Shown piece after piece: positions 8,930-17,487 of a DNA stretch of 64,000 nt. The translations under genes and the position numbers were made by a program. The notes under the pieces are model-generated. The model had not been told where the DNA came from and ran no database searches. It saw only the letters and a program-made list of their open reading frames with translations. Location: NCBI RefSeq assembly GCF_007183175.1, contig NZ_AP019807.1, positions 2,586,001 through 2,650,000 on the forward strand, read 5' to 3'. Each line of letters begins with the position of its first letter. Within the stretch, counting starts at the first letter, position 1. Origin of the DNA: Microbulbifer sp. GL-2 (lineage in GTDB: Bacteria; Pseudomonadota; Gammaproteobacteria; Pseudomonadales; Cellvibrionaceae).

Positions 8930-10207
8930 TTATCCTGTTTCTTGCAGGCGGTTCCGGATACTTGCCAGTTTGACGCAGAGCACAAATATGGCCATGGCTG
9001 TATCCAGTTCCTCAAGGGGGGGGAAACTCGGAGCAATACGGATATTACTGTCCTCAGGGTCCTTGCCATAGGGGAAAGTAGCTCCGGCCGGTGTGAGCTT
9101 TACTCCGGCATCCGCTGCCAGTTTTACTACGGCTTTAGCGCAGCCGGGGCGGGTGTTGAAAGAGACAAAGTAACCACCCTCGGGTTTATCCCACTGTCCC
9201 AGGTCGGAATCCCCCAGACCATTTTGCAGATGCTCCAAAACACAATCGAACTTGGGTTTGAGAATATCAGCATGTTTGTGCATGTGATTTTTTAAAGTGG
9301 TGAACTCAGTAAAAAAACGGGAGTGACGCAGCTGATTTACCTTGTCCGGACCGATGGTCATGGCCTTCATCTGATGCTTTAGGGAGTCAAGGTTGGCGCT
9401 GCTGGCACTGACAAAAGCGATCCCTGACCCTGCATGGGTAACCTTGGAGGTAGAAGCGAATTGCAGGACAGAATCAATGGTATCGTTTTCCAGGGTGGCC
9501 GAGCGGATGCTGGGCAAGCTCACATAGTGGCCGAGGTCGTGAACCGAATAGGCATTGTCCCAGAATATACGGAAACCCGGATTGGCAATTTGTCCCAATT
9601 GCGCCAGGCGCTCGACAGTTTCGCCACTGTAAGTGTCACCGGTGGGGTTGGAATATTTGGGAACACACCAGATGCCAATAATATCGCTGTCTTCTTTGAT
9701 GTGCTTTTCCACAGCATCCATATCGGGACCATCTCCCCTCATGGGAATATTGATCATGCCAATGTCAAACTGCTCGCAGATGGTGAAGTGACGGTCGTAG
9801 CCGGGAACCGGGCAGAGAAATTTGGGCGCTTTTAATTCCCTCCAGGGGGGATTGCCGGCAAAACCGAACAAATAACCAGTTACTACTGCATGGTACATCA
9901 GGGTGAGAGAGCTGTTGCTGCCGGCAATGACCTCATCTGTGGGTACCTGCAACATATCCGCGCCCAGTTCCCGGGCACAGGTAAGGCCGATGAGGCCTCC
10001 GTAATTGCGTGTATCTGTGCCATCGGCAGCGCGGTAATCAGTAGCGAGGATGCCGTCGAGTTTATCGGATAAATTTAATTGCTCCGCCGAAGGTTTTCCA
10101 CGGGTAATATCCAAACTCAGTTCATGTTGGCAGATACGCTCATAATGGGCGCTTAATTCCTTCTCCCACTCCGCTAGTTGGGCACTATTGGCGGATTCGA
10201 TATGCAC
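8930..10207 (-). CDS. Class I PLP aminotransferase, type Ib aspartate aminotransferase-like
   Basis: 425-residue fold-type I PLP enzyme. Visible landmarks are the GSNSSLTLM cofactor-phosphate loop (96-104), NPTG (187-190), the WDNAY motif with Asp217 or its neighbour stacking PLP (216-220), and the Schiff-base lysine in STSKVTHAGSG (Lys255). This set, with the DITRGKPS N-terminus, fits the MocR-like Asp aminotransferase group (Pfam Aminotran_MocR/PF12897), shown in some members to use aspartate and 2-oxoglutarate. Substrate assignment is by family only. It is a single gene facing the preceding pair. Confidence 0.82.
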   Translation of the reverse strand: MHIESANSAQLAEWEKELSAHYERICQHELSLDITRGKPSAEQLNLSDKLDGILATDYRAADGTDTRNYGGLIGLTCARELGADMLQVPTDEVIAGSNSSLTLMYHAVVTGYLFGFAGNPPWRELKAPKFLCPVPGYDRHFTICEQFDIGMINIPMRGDGPDMDAVEKHIKEDSDIIGIWCVPKYSNPTGDTYSGETVERLAQLGQIANPGFRIFWDNAYSVHDLGHYVSLPSIRSATLENDTIDSVLQFASTSKVTHAGSGIAFVSASSANLDSLKHQMKAMTIGPDKVNQLRHSRFFTEFTTLKNHMHKHADILKPKFDCVLEHLQNGLGDSDLGQWDKPEGGYFVSFNTRPGCAKAVVKLAADAGVKLTPAGATFPYGKDPEDSNIRIAPSFPPLEELDTAMAIFVLCVKLASIRNRLQETG

Positions 10208-10351
10208 AAGATTTCCCCTGGCTGGTCATTGGAATAGGCGAGCTTAGCAGCCTGTGTGTGGCTTCGTCAGCCCTGTTGATGTCTGGGATTGATAGTTTCT
10301 AATGCATCTATTTGTAGTTAAAGATTCTGGCTTGCTCTTTTGGATGTGATG

Positions 10352-11218
10352 TTACTGGCTGGCGAGGGTGCGGAAGTCCTGGGCGTATTCACGCAGCGTT
10401 TTACTCAGGTGGTGTCGCTGGGCTGGGCTGGTGCTGGATAGTATTTGTTTGGCTAAATCTCGCGCCTGTTGCTTGCGTTTCTCCTGCGCCTGGCGGTATT
10501 GAGGGGACCAGAGCTGCTCTGGGCTAACTAACAGGCTACGAAGCTTATCCAGATACCCCTCAGGTTTTGTGCGCAACAGTTCCATGGCTTTTGCCTGCCA
10601 GAGCAGTCTCTGCTCACTGCGTAGCAGGGGGTTGTATTCCATTTTGGATACCATGGCGGCAATCAGGTTTTTTTGTTCTTCGGTGAGGCTACCGAGCCAG
10701 CGTACACTCTCCTTGCGGATTTGTTTATCCCGCTTACGTTGAATTTTCTCTGGGGACCTTTGCCACTTTCTCAGGCTTTTTTGATCCTTTTTCAGGAGAT
10801 TACTCTGTAGTTCATCAATCTGCTCCTCACTCAATTGTGCAGCTATTGGTAACAGCAAGTTGTAAACATTTTCGCTAGCAGAATTCAGGAAGTGCTCAAC
10901 CTGTCTTTCAATAGGTTCCAGCTGAGGGTTTTCCAGTCCACCCTCGTCAACCCGGTCTGCCAACTGGGTAAGGAAATCGGCGTAACGGGGTAGCTGTGTC
11001 TGTCGATGCCAGCGGAAAAAACTTTGTAATGCAGCTCGCAATTCGCCTTTCTGGGTTCGGTCCAGACTGACATAGTCGTTGGCTTTCCAGCGTATCCAGT
11101 AGTCCACATTGTTGTAGACAAATTGAATACTGGAGCAGCTACTGAGCAATAGAAGGGTGACAATTAGCGCAACACTGCGCCAGAAATACGTTATTGGCGT
11201 ACCAGCTGGCTTTGCCAT
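10352..11218 (-). CDS. DUF6279 family lipoprotein
   Basis: 288 residues from the ATG at 11218, which is preceded by AGGAAAGAG; an upstream in-frame ATG at 11269 is rejected because it would bury the signal peptide. The hydrophobic segment ends in the lipobox LLSSC (Cys28), so it is a predicted lipoprotein. The mature part begins with the FVYNNVDYWIRWKANDY pattern seen in DUF6279 proteins and is mostly charged helix, with a basic stretch KKDQKSLRKWQRSPEK. Function unknown. It diverges from the nag genes across about 280 bp. Confidence 0.82.
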   Translation of the reverse strand: MAKPAGTPITYFWRSVALIVTLLLLSSCSSIQFVYNNVDYWIRWKANDYVSLDRTQKGELRAALQSFFRWHRQTQLPRYADFLTQLADRVDEGGLENPQLEPIERQVEHFLNSASENVYNLLLPIAAQLSEEQIDELQSNLLKKDQKSLRKWQRSPEKIQRKRDKQIRKESVRWLGSLTEEQKNLIAAMVSKMEYNPLLRSEQRLLWQAKAMELLRTKPEGYLDKLRSLLVSPEQLWSPQYRQAQEKRKQQARDLAKQILSSTSPAQRHHLSKTLREYAQDFRTLASQ

Positions 11219-11496
11219 CGACTCTTTCCTATGGAAATTGTTCGGCTGCTGCCGATGGGTCAACTCCAAGCATAGATGATGGGCATTGGGCTGTTGTATG
11301 GCGCTTTATACATTTTAGCAGCAGTGAGGCCCTCATTTGATTGGCAGAGAGATATACCAATGGCAAATCATAGTGCTAATTGGGTATGGTCTGTGAGAGA
11401 GCAGCACATAGACTAATTATTGCAGTTCCATTTTAGGCCCCGGTCAACATCGGGGGTGGGGCTGTACAAAAATCTTCATTGCGAGTGGAGGGCGGC

Positions 11497-12495
11497 ATGG
11501 CCACCACCATTATGGAAGCTGAGGCCCGGGAGGCTCCGGCCAGGATTGCCGAGCAGTTGCAAAATAATGCGGCAATCATGACTCGCCTGGGGGAGCGACT
11601 ACGTGCGCAGCCCCCGCGCTTTGTCATGATTGTGGGGCGTGGTTCATCTGATCACGCAGGGGTTTTTGCCAAATACCTGATTGAGATTGAAACAGGCACG
11701 CCGACTTTTGCGGCGGCACCTTCAGTTTCCAGCGTCTATGGGCGCAGACTGAAATTGGAGGGAGCCCTGGTGCTGGTGATTTCCCAGTCCGGGCGCAGCC
11801 CGGATATCCTTGCCCAGGCGCGCATGGCAAAGGAGTGCGGTGCCTATACCGTGGCTCTGGTAAACGATGAGCAAGCTCCGATTAAGGGCGTTGTCGACCA
11901 GGTTATTCCTTTAAAAGCGGGTCCTGAAAATGCAGTGGCGGCTACCAAGAGTTATCTGGCAACCCTGTCTGCGGTTTTGCAATTGGTGGCCTTTTGGACA
12001 GAGGATAAGGCGCTCAAACAGGCCTTGGAGAGATTACCGGAGACCCTGGAGACTGCGGTGCAGGCAGATATCCAGCTGCGACCTGAAGACCTGGCTGCGG
12101 TACAAAACCTGGTGGTGCTCGGGCGTGGGCCCGGTTATGGCATTACCCGTGAGCTGGCTCTGAAGCTGAAAGAGGTGTGCAATATTCACGCAGAATCCTT
12201 TTCCAGTGCTGAGTTTTTGCACGGTCCGGTCACTCTGGTGGAAGACAGGTTGACGGTGGTGAATGTTCCTATTGAAGATGAATCTTTTTACTGCCATAGC
12301 GAACAGATTGATGACATCGTGCGCCGGGGAGGCGCCCTGATTAATTTACATGTGCCGAGCAAGGGGGTGCACCCAAGGGTCGCACCACTGGCATTACTGC
12401 AACGCTTTTATATTGATGTGGCCCACGTGGCTGTCAGTCGGGGAATTAATCCGGACGAACCTGCGGGACTGAAAAAAGTCACCCAGACCGTGTAG
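11497..12495 (+). CDS. nagB-II: Glucosamine-6-phosphate deaminase, SIS type (NagB-II)
   Basis: 332-residue double-SIS-domain protein (about 30-165 and 190-325). It has the sugar-phosphate loops GRGSSDHA and VISQSGRSPD in the first domain and LGRGPGYGITRELALKLKE in the second, followed by ESFSSAEFLHGP. This resembles the C-terminal isomerase half of GlmS and the NagB-II enzymes of Shewanella, which turn glucosamine-6-P into fructose-6-P and ammonia. The start at 11497 has GGAGGGCGG upstream; an upstream ATG at 11479 is less likely. nagA follows 50 bp later, supporting the function. Confidence 0.9.
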   Translation: MATTIMEAEAREAPARIAEQLQNNAAIMTRLGERLRAQPPRFVMIVGRGSSDHAGVFAKYLIEIETGTPTFAAAPSVSSVYGRRLKLEGALVLVISQSGRSPDILAQARMAKECGAYTVALVNDEQAPIKGVVDQVIPLKAGPENAVAATKSYLATLSAVLQLVAFWTEDKALKQALERLPETLETAVQADIQLRPEDLAAVQNLVVLGRGPGYGITRELALKLKEVCNIHAESFSSAEFLHGPVTLVEDRLTVVNVPIEDESFYCHSEQIDDIVRRGGALINLHVPSKGVHPRVAPLALLQRFYIDVAHVAVSRGINPDEPAGLKKVTQTV

Positions 12496-12545
12496 TAATT
12501 TGCTCACACGGCCCCGCCAAGGGGAGGTGATTGAGGAGGGGGAGC

Positions 12546-13673
12546 GTGGGTTTTGCCCTGGTAGCAGAGCGATTGTTTGACGGCGAGCAGGTGCATGAGG
12601 ATGCGGTGCTGGTTGTCGATGATCACGGGCGCATTATTTCTCTCGGGGGAGAGACTCCAGCCGGGGCGCAATATGTCCCCGGACTACTGGCACCCGGTTT
12701 GATAGATGTGCAGGTTAACGGTGGTGGCGGTGTATTGTTTAACCAGGAGCACAGTGTCGATGGATTGCGCACCATCGGTATGGCGCATGCGCAATTTGGT
12801 ACAACTGCCTTCTTGCCCACCTTGATCACCGACCGCTTCGATATAATGAGTCATGCCGCAAACGCGGTTAGTGAAGCTTTACGGGAGGAGGTTCCCGGGG
12901 TAGTCGGTATTCACTTTGAGGGGCCGCATTTGAGCGTACCCAAGAAAGGGACTCATGAGCAGTCATTGATTCGCCCCCTGAGCGATGCCGAGTGGATCCT
13001 GTATGCTCGCGATGACCTGGGGGTAAAAGTCGTCACCCCGGCTCCCGAAACTGTGCCCGTAGAGGATATCCACCGCCTGGTATCGCTGGGAGTCTGCGTG
13101 TGCCTGGGGCACTCCAATGCCGATGGGGAAACCGTACGCGCGGCGCTGGCTGCTGGTGCGACGGGATTTACCCATTTGTATAACGCCATGTCACCTTTGC
13201 GCTCGCGCGAGCCGGGAATGGTGGGGACAGCTTTAATCAGCGATAGCGCTTGGTGTGGATTGATTGCTGATGGTCACCACGTCTGTTCCGAAGCCATAAC
13301 GCTCGCTTTAAAAACCAAGCCCCAGGGCAAGTTGATACTGGTCACGGATGCAATGTCCCTGGTCGGGAGTGACGCGCACAGCTTTCCCCTGTTTGATCGG
13401 GTGGTGACTCGCGAAGGCGACAAATTGACTTCTAGTACTGGGGAGCTGGCTGGGTCACACCTGGATATGATTGGCGCAGTACGCAATATCTGCCAGTGGT
13501 GTAATTTGAGAATTGATGAAGGTCTGCGCATGGCAAGCCTGTACCCAGCGCAATTTCTTGGTTTACATGTCGGCAGGATTTTTCCTGGTGCCAGGGCTGA
13601 TCTAATTTTATTGGATGAAAGCCGGCGAGTGCAAAAAACCTGGATTGGTGGTAGCCAGGTTTTTACCCGGTAG
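12546..13673 (+). CDS. nagA: N-acetylglucosamine-6-phosphate deacetylase
   Basis: Removes acetate from GlcNAc-6-P, feeding NagB-II. It has 375 residues with the metal and catalytic residues in place: Glu125 (HFEGPHL), His189 (LGHSNA), His210 (THLYNAM) and Asp268 (VTDAM), nearly the same numbers as E. coli NagA (131, 195, 216, 273). The start decision is clear: AGGAGG at 12534-12539 lies six bases before GTG 12546, so the more upstream TTG at 12531, which contains the Shine-Dalgarno itself, is not used. It converges on the LacI-type gene 28 bp downstream. Confidence 0.95.
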   Translation: MGFALVAERLFDGEQVHEDAVLVVDDHGRIISLGGETPAGAQYVPGLLAPGLIDVQVNGGGGVLFNQEHSVDGLRTIGMAHAQFGTTAFLPTLITDRFDIMSHAANAVSEALREEVPGVVGIHFEGPHLSVPKKGTHEQSLIRPLSDAEWILYARDDLGVKVVTPAPETVPVEDIHRLVSLGVCVCLGHSNADGETVRAALAAGATGFTHLYNAMSPLRSREPGMVGTALISDSAWCGLIADGHHVCSEAITLALKTKPQGKLILVTDAMSLVGSDAHSFPLFDRVVTREGDKLTSSTGELAGSHLDMIGAVRNICQWCNLRIDEGLRMASLYPAQFLGLHVGRIFPGARADLILLDESRRVQKTWIGGSQVFTR

Positions 13674-13701
13674 ACTCTGCATCTGGCGGTGTGGATAAAT
13701 C

Positions 13702-14787
13702 TCAGCTATTGATGGCTTTTTGCGGCGCTGCTCCACTGGATTCCCGCACGATGAGCTTGGGGGTGAAATAACGGGTAATTTTTTGTTCTCGATTTACTGA
13801 ACTCGCGCCTTCTTTGCTTTTTCCACTCCTTTCCCCATTGCACTTACTTTGAATACGCTTCAGTACCAGCTCTGTCGCACAGCGCGCAATTTCGTCGTTG
13901 GGCTGATGTGCGGTTGTGAGTTTTGGCCAGGTTTGGCGTGAGAAGGGGCTATCTTCAAAACCGGCGATAGATAGTTGCCGGGGTACGTCAAAATTGAGCA
14001 TACGTGCGGCAAACAATGCACCTGCAGCAATTTCATCATTGCCGGCAAAAATAGCTGTGGGGGGATTGTTGGACTGCAATAAGGCAGTAGCATTGGCTAC
14101 ACCTGAATCAAAAGAATATTCCCCCGGTATTACTAGTTGCTCATCAAAGGGAAGCCCTGTCATTCGCTGAGCCTTTTTGTAGCCTTCCAGGCGCCCCTGG
14201 GTTGAGAAATGCTCGGTACCGCCACTCAGGTAAGCAATGCGTTTGTGCCCATAATCCAGCAGGTGTTGCGTGATAGTAAAAGCTGCTGCGGTGTCGTCGA
14301 TCAGAATACTGTTGTTTTCAGTCGATTCGTTGCCGTGGGATGAAATAATCCGTACAAATTCCACGTCCATGGCACAAAGGGTGTCGATGACTTCAGGACT
14401 TTCAGAGAAGGGTGGAGTAAGCACTAGTCCCGCAACCCTGTTCTGCTCCACCAAGCGGTGCAGTGTATCGTGAATAGTCCTTGATTCGGCATTGCTCGGG
14501 TGGATAAGCAGCTCGTAGCCTTGCGCTCTGCAGGCTTCAAGGATGCCGTTTTGCATATCAATAACGTAGTAAGCGTTGGGGTTATCGTAAATAAAGGCAA
14601 TTGAATAAGAGTGTGTCCCAGCCAGGTTGCGCGCGGCCAGGTTTGGGCGGTAATTCAGTGCTTGCACCACTTCCAGAACACGCTCCCTGGTGCTCGGGCG
14701 TACCGAGGGTTCATTATTCATGACCCGTGAGACGGTCTTGATCGACACGCCTGCGCGCTCTGCCACGTCATTAATAGTGACCTTCAT
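13702..14787 (-). CDS. LacI-family transcriptional regulator, possibly NagR-like
   Basis: 361 residues. The N-terminal LacI helix-turn-helix (VTINDVAERAGVSIKTVSRV, residues 3-22) and hinge helix (NLAARNLAG) precede a periplasmic-binding-type sensor domain with AIFAGNDEIAAGAL and SIAGFEDSPFS motifs. The C-terminal 45 residues include a Ser/Lys-rich insertion (about 315-335) that is unusual for the family. The start ATG has AAGGA ten bases upstream. Lying between nagBA and edd, it may control either set. In Shewanella a LacI-type NagR runs the chitin/GlcNAc regulon, but I could not find its palindrome upstream of nagB-II. Confidence 0.88.
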   Translation of the reverse strand: MKVTINDVAERAGVSIKTVSRVMNNEPSVRPSTRERVLEVVQALNYRPNLAARNLAGTHSYSIAFIYDNPNAYYVIDMQNGILEACRAQGYELLIHPSNAESRTIHDTLHRLVEQNRVAGLVLTPPFSESPEVIDTLCAMDVEFVRIISSHGNESTENNSILIDDTAAAFTITQHLLDYGHKRIAYLSGGTEHFSTQGRLEGYKKAQRMTGLPFDEQLVIPGEYSFDSGVANATALLQSNNPPTAIFAGNDEIAAGALFAARMLNFDVPRQLSIAGFEDSPFSRQTWPKLTTAHQPNDEIARCATELVLKRIQSKCNGERSGKSKEGASSVNREQKITRYFTPKLIVRESSGAAPQKAINS

Positions 14788-15129
14788 TGATATCGATCCT
14801 TGCGGCTTGAATCCCTAGTGTTGAAGTTACCTGATAACAGTTTGGCATCTTGCCGGTATTGGCGGGCGCGGATTCTTGCAGCCTGTTGGCGGTGCCACCC
14901 CCGGTCCTGAGCGGGTCACCTCTTTTACTGGCTTTTACACAAACCTTCATTCCTGGGAGCTCATGCAATTCATGTAATTTTCTTACAGTTTGACTGATCT
15001 GTCAGTGCCAGTCTGTCCGCAGAGATCTCAAATTAAGTGCCCATACTTGTATTTAGGTGGCAATTTACGCCACTCTATCCAGCAATTTTGCTGGCTAGTG
15101 GAGGAAATCTCCAAACTCAGCATAAGTTC

Positions 15130-15159
15130 TTGAATGTTTTTGTAGTTTTACTACATAAT
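15130..15159 (+). promoter_or_regulatory. HexR-type operator inside a probable edd promoter
   Basis: TGTAGT-TTT-ACTACA at 15141-15155 is a perfect palindrome fitting the published HexR consensus TGTARTwwwAYTACA. A plausible promoter overlaps it: TTGAAT at 15130-15135, then after 16 bases TACATA (or after 18, CATAAT). HexR is the KDPG-responsive regulator of Entner-Doudoroff and central carbon genes in gammaproteobacteria. Placement over the spacer and -10 suggests repression. hexR itself is not in this window. Confidence 0.75.
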
Positions 15160-15238
15160 GTTCCAAATTGAGGCTGGGTTGCGTTTAACCGGATTTTGGT
15201 GACCCCTTGGGCGCGGGAAATTTCTACCCCATTGCAGG

Positions 15239-15269
15239 GGAGGAGGTGAAGACCATGCTGCCTTATTAA
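15239..15269 (+). other. Strong Shine-Dalgarno with four-codon mini-ORF in edd leader
   Basis: GGGGAGGAGGTGA, an almost complete complement of the 16S rRNA 3' end, precedes ATG CTG CCT TAT TAA (ATG at 15255). It lies 350 nt upstream of edd and about 95 nt downstream of the promoter. It could be a leader peptide affecting downstream translation or the relic of a lost gene. Confidence 0.4.
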
Positions 15270-15618
15270 CATGCGGGGTGCCAAACCTGGATATGACTGC
15301 TGGCGGGAAGCTGCATGCTTTCAGTAAGAAAGTTCTTCCAAGGGCGCCAGAAATACTCTTTCAGGCGCAGCATTTATTTTTTTCTGGAATGAATTTTTGG
15401 TTTTACCCTCTGGAGAGCAACAGATTCTCCAAGCACCTGGTTCTGTTACTGGGTGATAGGTCGCCAGCCGCACTACAACCCAGTAGTTGGAGCGGAGTTC
15501 TCCCTGGTGGATTCCCCTTTCAAGGATGAATGATCACCGGTGGTTGAGAGACCCCCGAAATACGGCATTGGCGACTGGGCTGGTGACGGTGTTACAGCAG
15601 AATTAATACGGACGAGTC

Positions 15619-17436
15619 ATGGTTCACAGCAAGGTTCAGGCAATTACCGATCGCATTATCCAGCGCAGTGAGGAGACCCGCGCCCAGTACCTGGCGCAGG
15701 TGGAAAAGGCTCATGTTGAAGGCCGGGCTACTGCGCACTTGTCTTGTGGCAATCTGGCACATGCGATTGCTGCCTCTCCTGAAAAGGAAAAGCAGCTGAT
15801 TGCATCCGGGAGAGGGCCCAATCTGGGAATTGTTACCGCCTACAACGATATGCTCTCTGCCCACCAGCCCTACGGGACTTACCCTGCACACCTTAAAGAG
15901 GCAGCGGCGCGCCACGGCGCTACTGCCCAGGTGGCAGGCGGAGTACCGGCGATGTGTGACGGTGTCACCCAGGGGCGGCCGGGTATGGAGTTGAGCCTCT
16001 TTTCGCGCGATGTAATCGCCATGTCCACAGCCGTGGCACTGTCCCATGATGTGTTTGAGGGCGCTATGTTCCTCGGCATTTGCGACAAGATCGTCCCGGG
16101 TTTGGTGATCGGCGCCCTGGCGTTTGGCCACCTGCCATCTATTTTTGTGCCCGCAGGCCCCATGCCCACCGGCCTTTCCAACGCGGAAAAGGTGCGGGTG
16201 CGCCAGCTCTATGCTGAGGGCAAGGTTGGCCGTGAAGAGTTGCTGGAAGCGGAGAGCGCCTCCTATCACAGTGCTGGTACCTGCACTTTCTACGGTACCG
16301 CTAACAGTAACCAGATGCTGGTTGAAATCATGGGCCTGCAATTGCCAGGCAGTTCTTTTGTTAATCCGGGAACAGGCCTGCGCGATGCCCTGAATGAAGC
16401 GGCGGTAGCGCAGTTGGCGAAAATTACCGAGCCCAGCCAACATACATCGATCGCCAAAATCCTGACCGAAAAAGCTTTTGTAAATGGTGTTGTCGGCTTA
16501 TTGGCTACCGGTGGCTCCACCAACCATACCCTGCACCTGGTGGCTATGGCCCGTGCAGCAGGCATCCAATTAACCTGGCAGGATATGGCAGATCTCTCCG
16601 AAGTAGTGCCCCTGCTGTGCCATGTGTACCCGAATGGTACCGCAGATATTAATCACTTTGCCGCAGCTGGCGGTATGCAGTTCCTGATTCGCGAGCTGCT
16701 CTCCGCAGGTCTGCTGCACGATGATGTGCACACAGTGCTAGGCGATTCCGGACTCAAATCCTACTGTAACGACCCCTTCTTCAATGATGCGGGTGATGGT
16801 GTGGTATGGCGCCCGACCGCGAAGGAGAGTGCTGATACTTCGGTTATCCGCCCGGTGAGCGACCCCTTCTCTCATCACGGTGGCCTGCAGTTGCTCGAAG
16901 GCAATCTGGGCCGCAGTGTGATCAAGGTGTCTGCAATTAAGTCAAAGCATCTCAAAGTAAAAGCCCCCGCGATTGTCCTGCACAACCAGGATGAGCTGCT
17001 GGAGCGGTTTAAAGCTGGTGAATTGGAACGCGACTTTGTAGCCGTTGTACGTTATCAGGGCCCCCAGGCCAACGGCATGCCGGAGCTGCATAAGTTGACG
17101 CCTACGCTGGGGGTGCTGCAAGACCGCGGTTTTAAGGTGGCATTGGTCACCGATGGTCGCATGTCGGGAGCCTCCGGCAAGGTGCCGGCGGCCATTCACA
17201 TGTCACCGGAAGCGGTCGAAGGTGGCCCCATCGCCAAGGTGCGCGATGGCGACGTTATTGAGCTGGATTCAGAGGCGGGCGTGTTGCAGGTACATGTGGA
17301 CGAAGCAGAATTTGCCGCACGTGAAGCCGCACAGTGCGACCTGTCAGGAAATGCACGGGGCATGGGCCGTGAGCTTTTCACCAATATGCGCGCTATTGCC
17401 AGTGGTGCAGAGAGCGGTGCCAGTATTCTTTATTAA
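15619..17436 (+). CDS. edd: 6-phosphogluconate dehydratase
   Basis: First committed Entner-Doudoroff enzyme, dehydrating 6-phosphogluconate to KDPG. 605 residues, matching the family (E. coli 603). It belongs to the IlvD/Edd superfamily with Fe-S cluster cysteines visible at Cys155 (LGICDKIVPG) and Cys222 (SAGTCTFYGTANSNQ). VPAMCDGVTQG is at 110-119, and the late conserved VTDGRMSGASGKVPAAIH lies near 510. It starts at ATG 15619 after GGACGAG and leads edd-zwf-pgl-eda. Confidence 0.97.
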   Translation: MVHSKVQAITDRIIQRSEETRAQYLAQVEKAHVEGRATAHLSCGNLAHAIAASPEKEKQLIASGRGPNLGIVTAYNDMLSAHQPYGTYPAHLKEAAARHGATAQVAGGVPAMCDGVTQGRPGMELSLFSRDVIAMSTAVALSHDVFEGAMFLGICDKIVPGLVIGALAFGHLPSIFVPAGPMPTGLSNAEKVRVRQLYAEGKVGREELLEAESASYHSAGTCTFYGTANSNQMLVEIMGLQLPGSSFVNPGTGLRDALNEAAVAQLAKITEPSQHTSIAKILTEKAFVNGVVGLLATGGSTNHTLHLVAMARAAGIQLTWQDMADLSEVVPLLCHVYPNGTADINHFAAAGGMQFLIRELLSAGLLHDDVHTVLGDSGLKSYCNDPFFNDAGDGVVWRPTAKESADTSVIRPVSDPFSHHGGLQLLEGNLGRSVIKVSAIKSKHLKVKAPAIVLHNQDELLERFKAGELERDFVAVVRYQGPQANGMPELHKLTPTLGVLQDRGFKVALVTDGRMSGASGKVPAAIHMSPEAVEGGPIAKVRDGDVIELDSEAGVLQVHVDEAEFAAREAAQCDLSGNARGMGRELFTNMRAIASGAESGASILY

Positions 17437-17487
17437 TTAATGCAGTGTTTTATGGCACTGCAACAGAACGACCTCAGAGCGATATTT

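Larger units (their letters stand above)
14788..15618. other. Long edd leader and regulatory region
   Basis: 831 bp between the divergent regulator and edd. It holds a 16-bp palindrome CCAGCAATTTTGCTGG (15079-15094) inside a weaker CCACT/AGTGG outer stem, the HexR-type box and promoter, a near-perfect Shine-Dalgarno with a mini-ORF, and an inverted repeat TACTGGGT/ACCCAGTA with a loop of about 24 nt near 15447-15485. No convincing protein gene is present. Confidence 0.6.

Noticed and set aside
11270..11496. Weak ATTGG-12-CCAAT inverted repeat upstream of nagB-II
   Set aside because: Short arms and a wide spacing; expected by chance. No NagR-type palindrome seen.
15278..15529. 83-residue open frame in the edd leader
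   Set aside because: No ribosome-binding site, no motif, and it lies inside the structured leader; likely chance.
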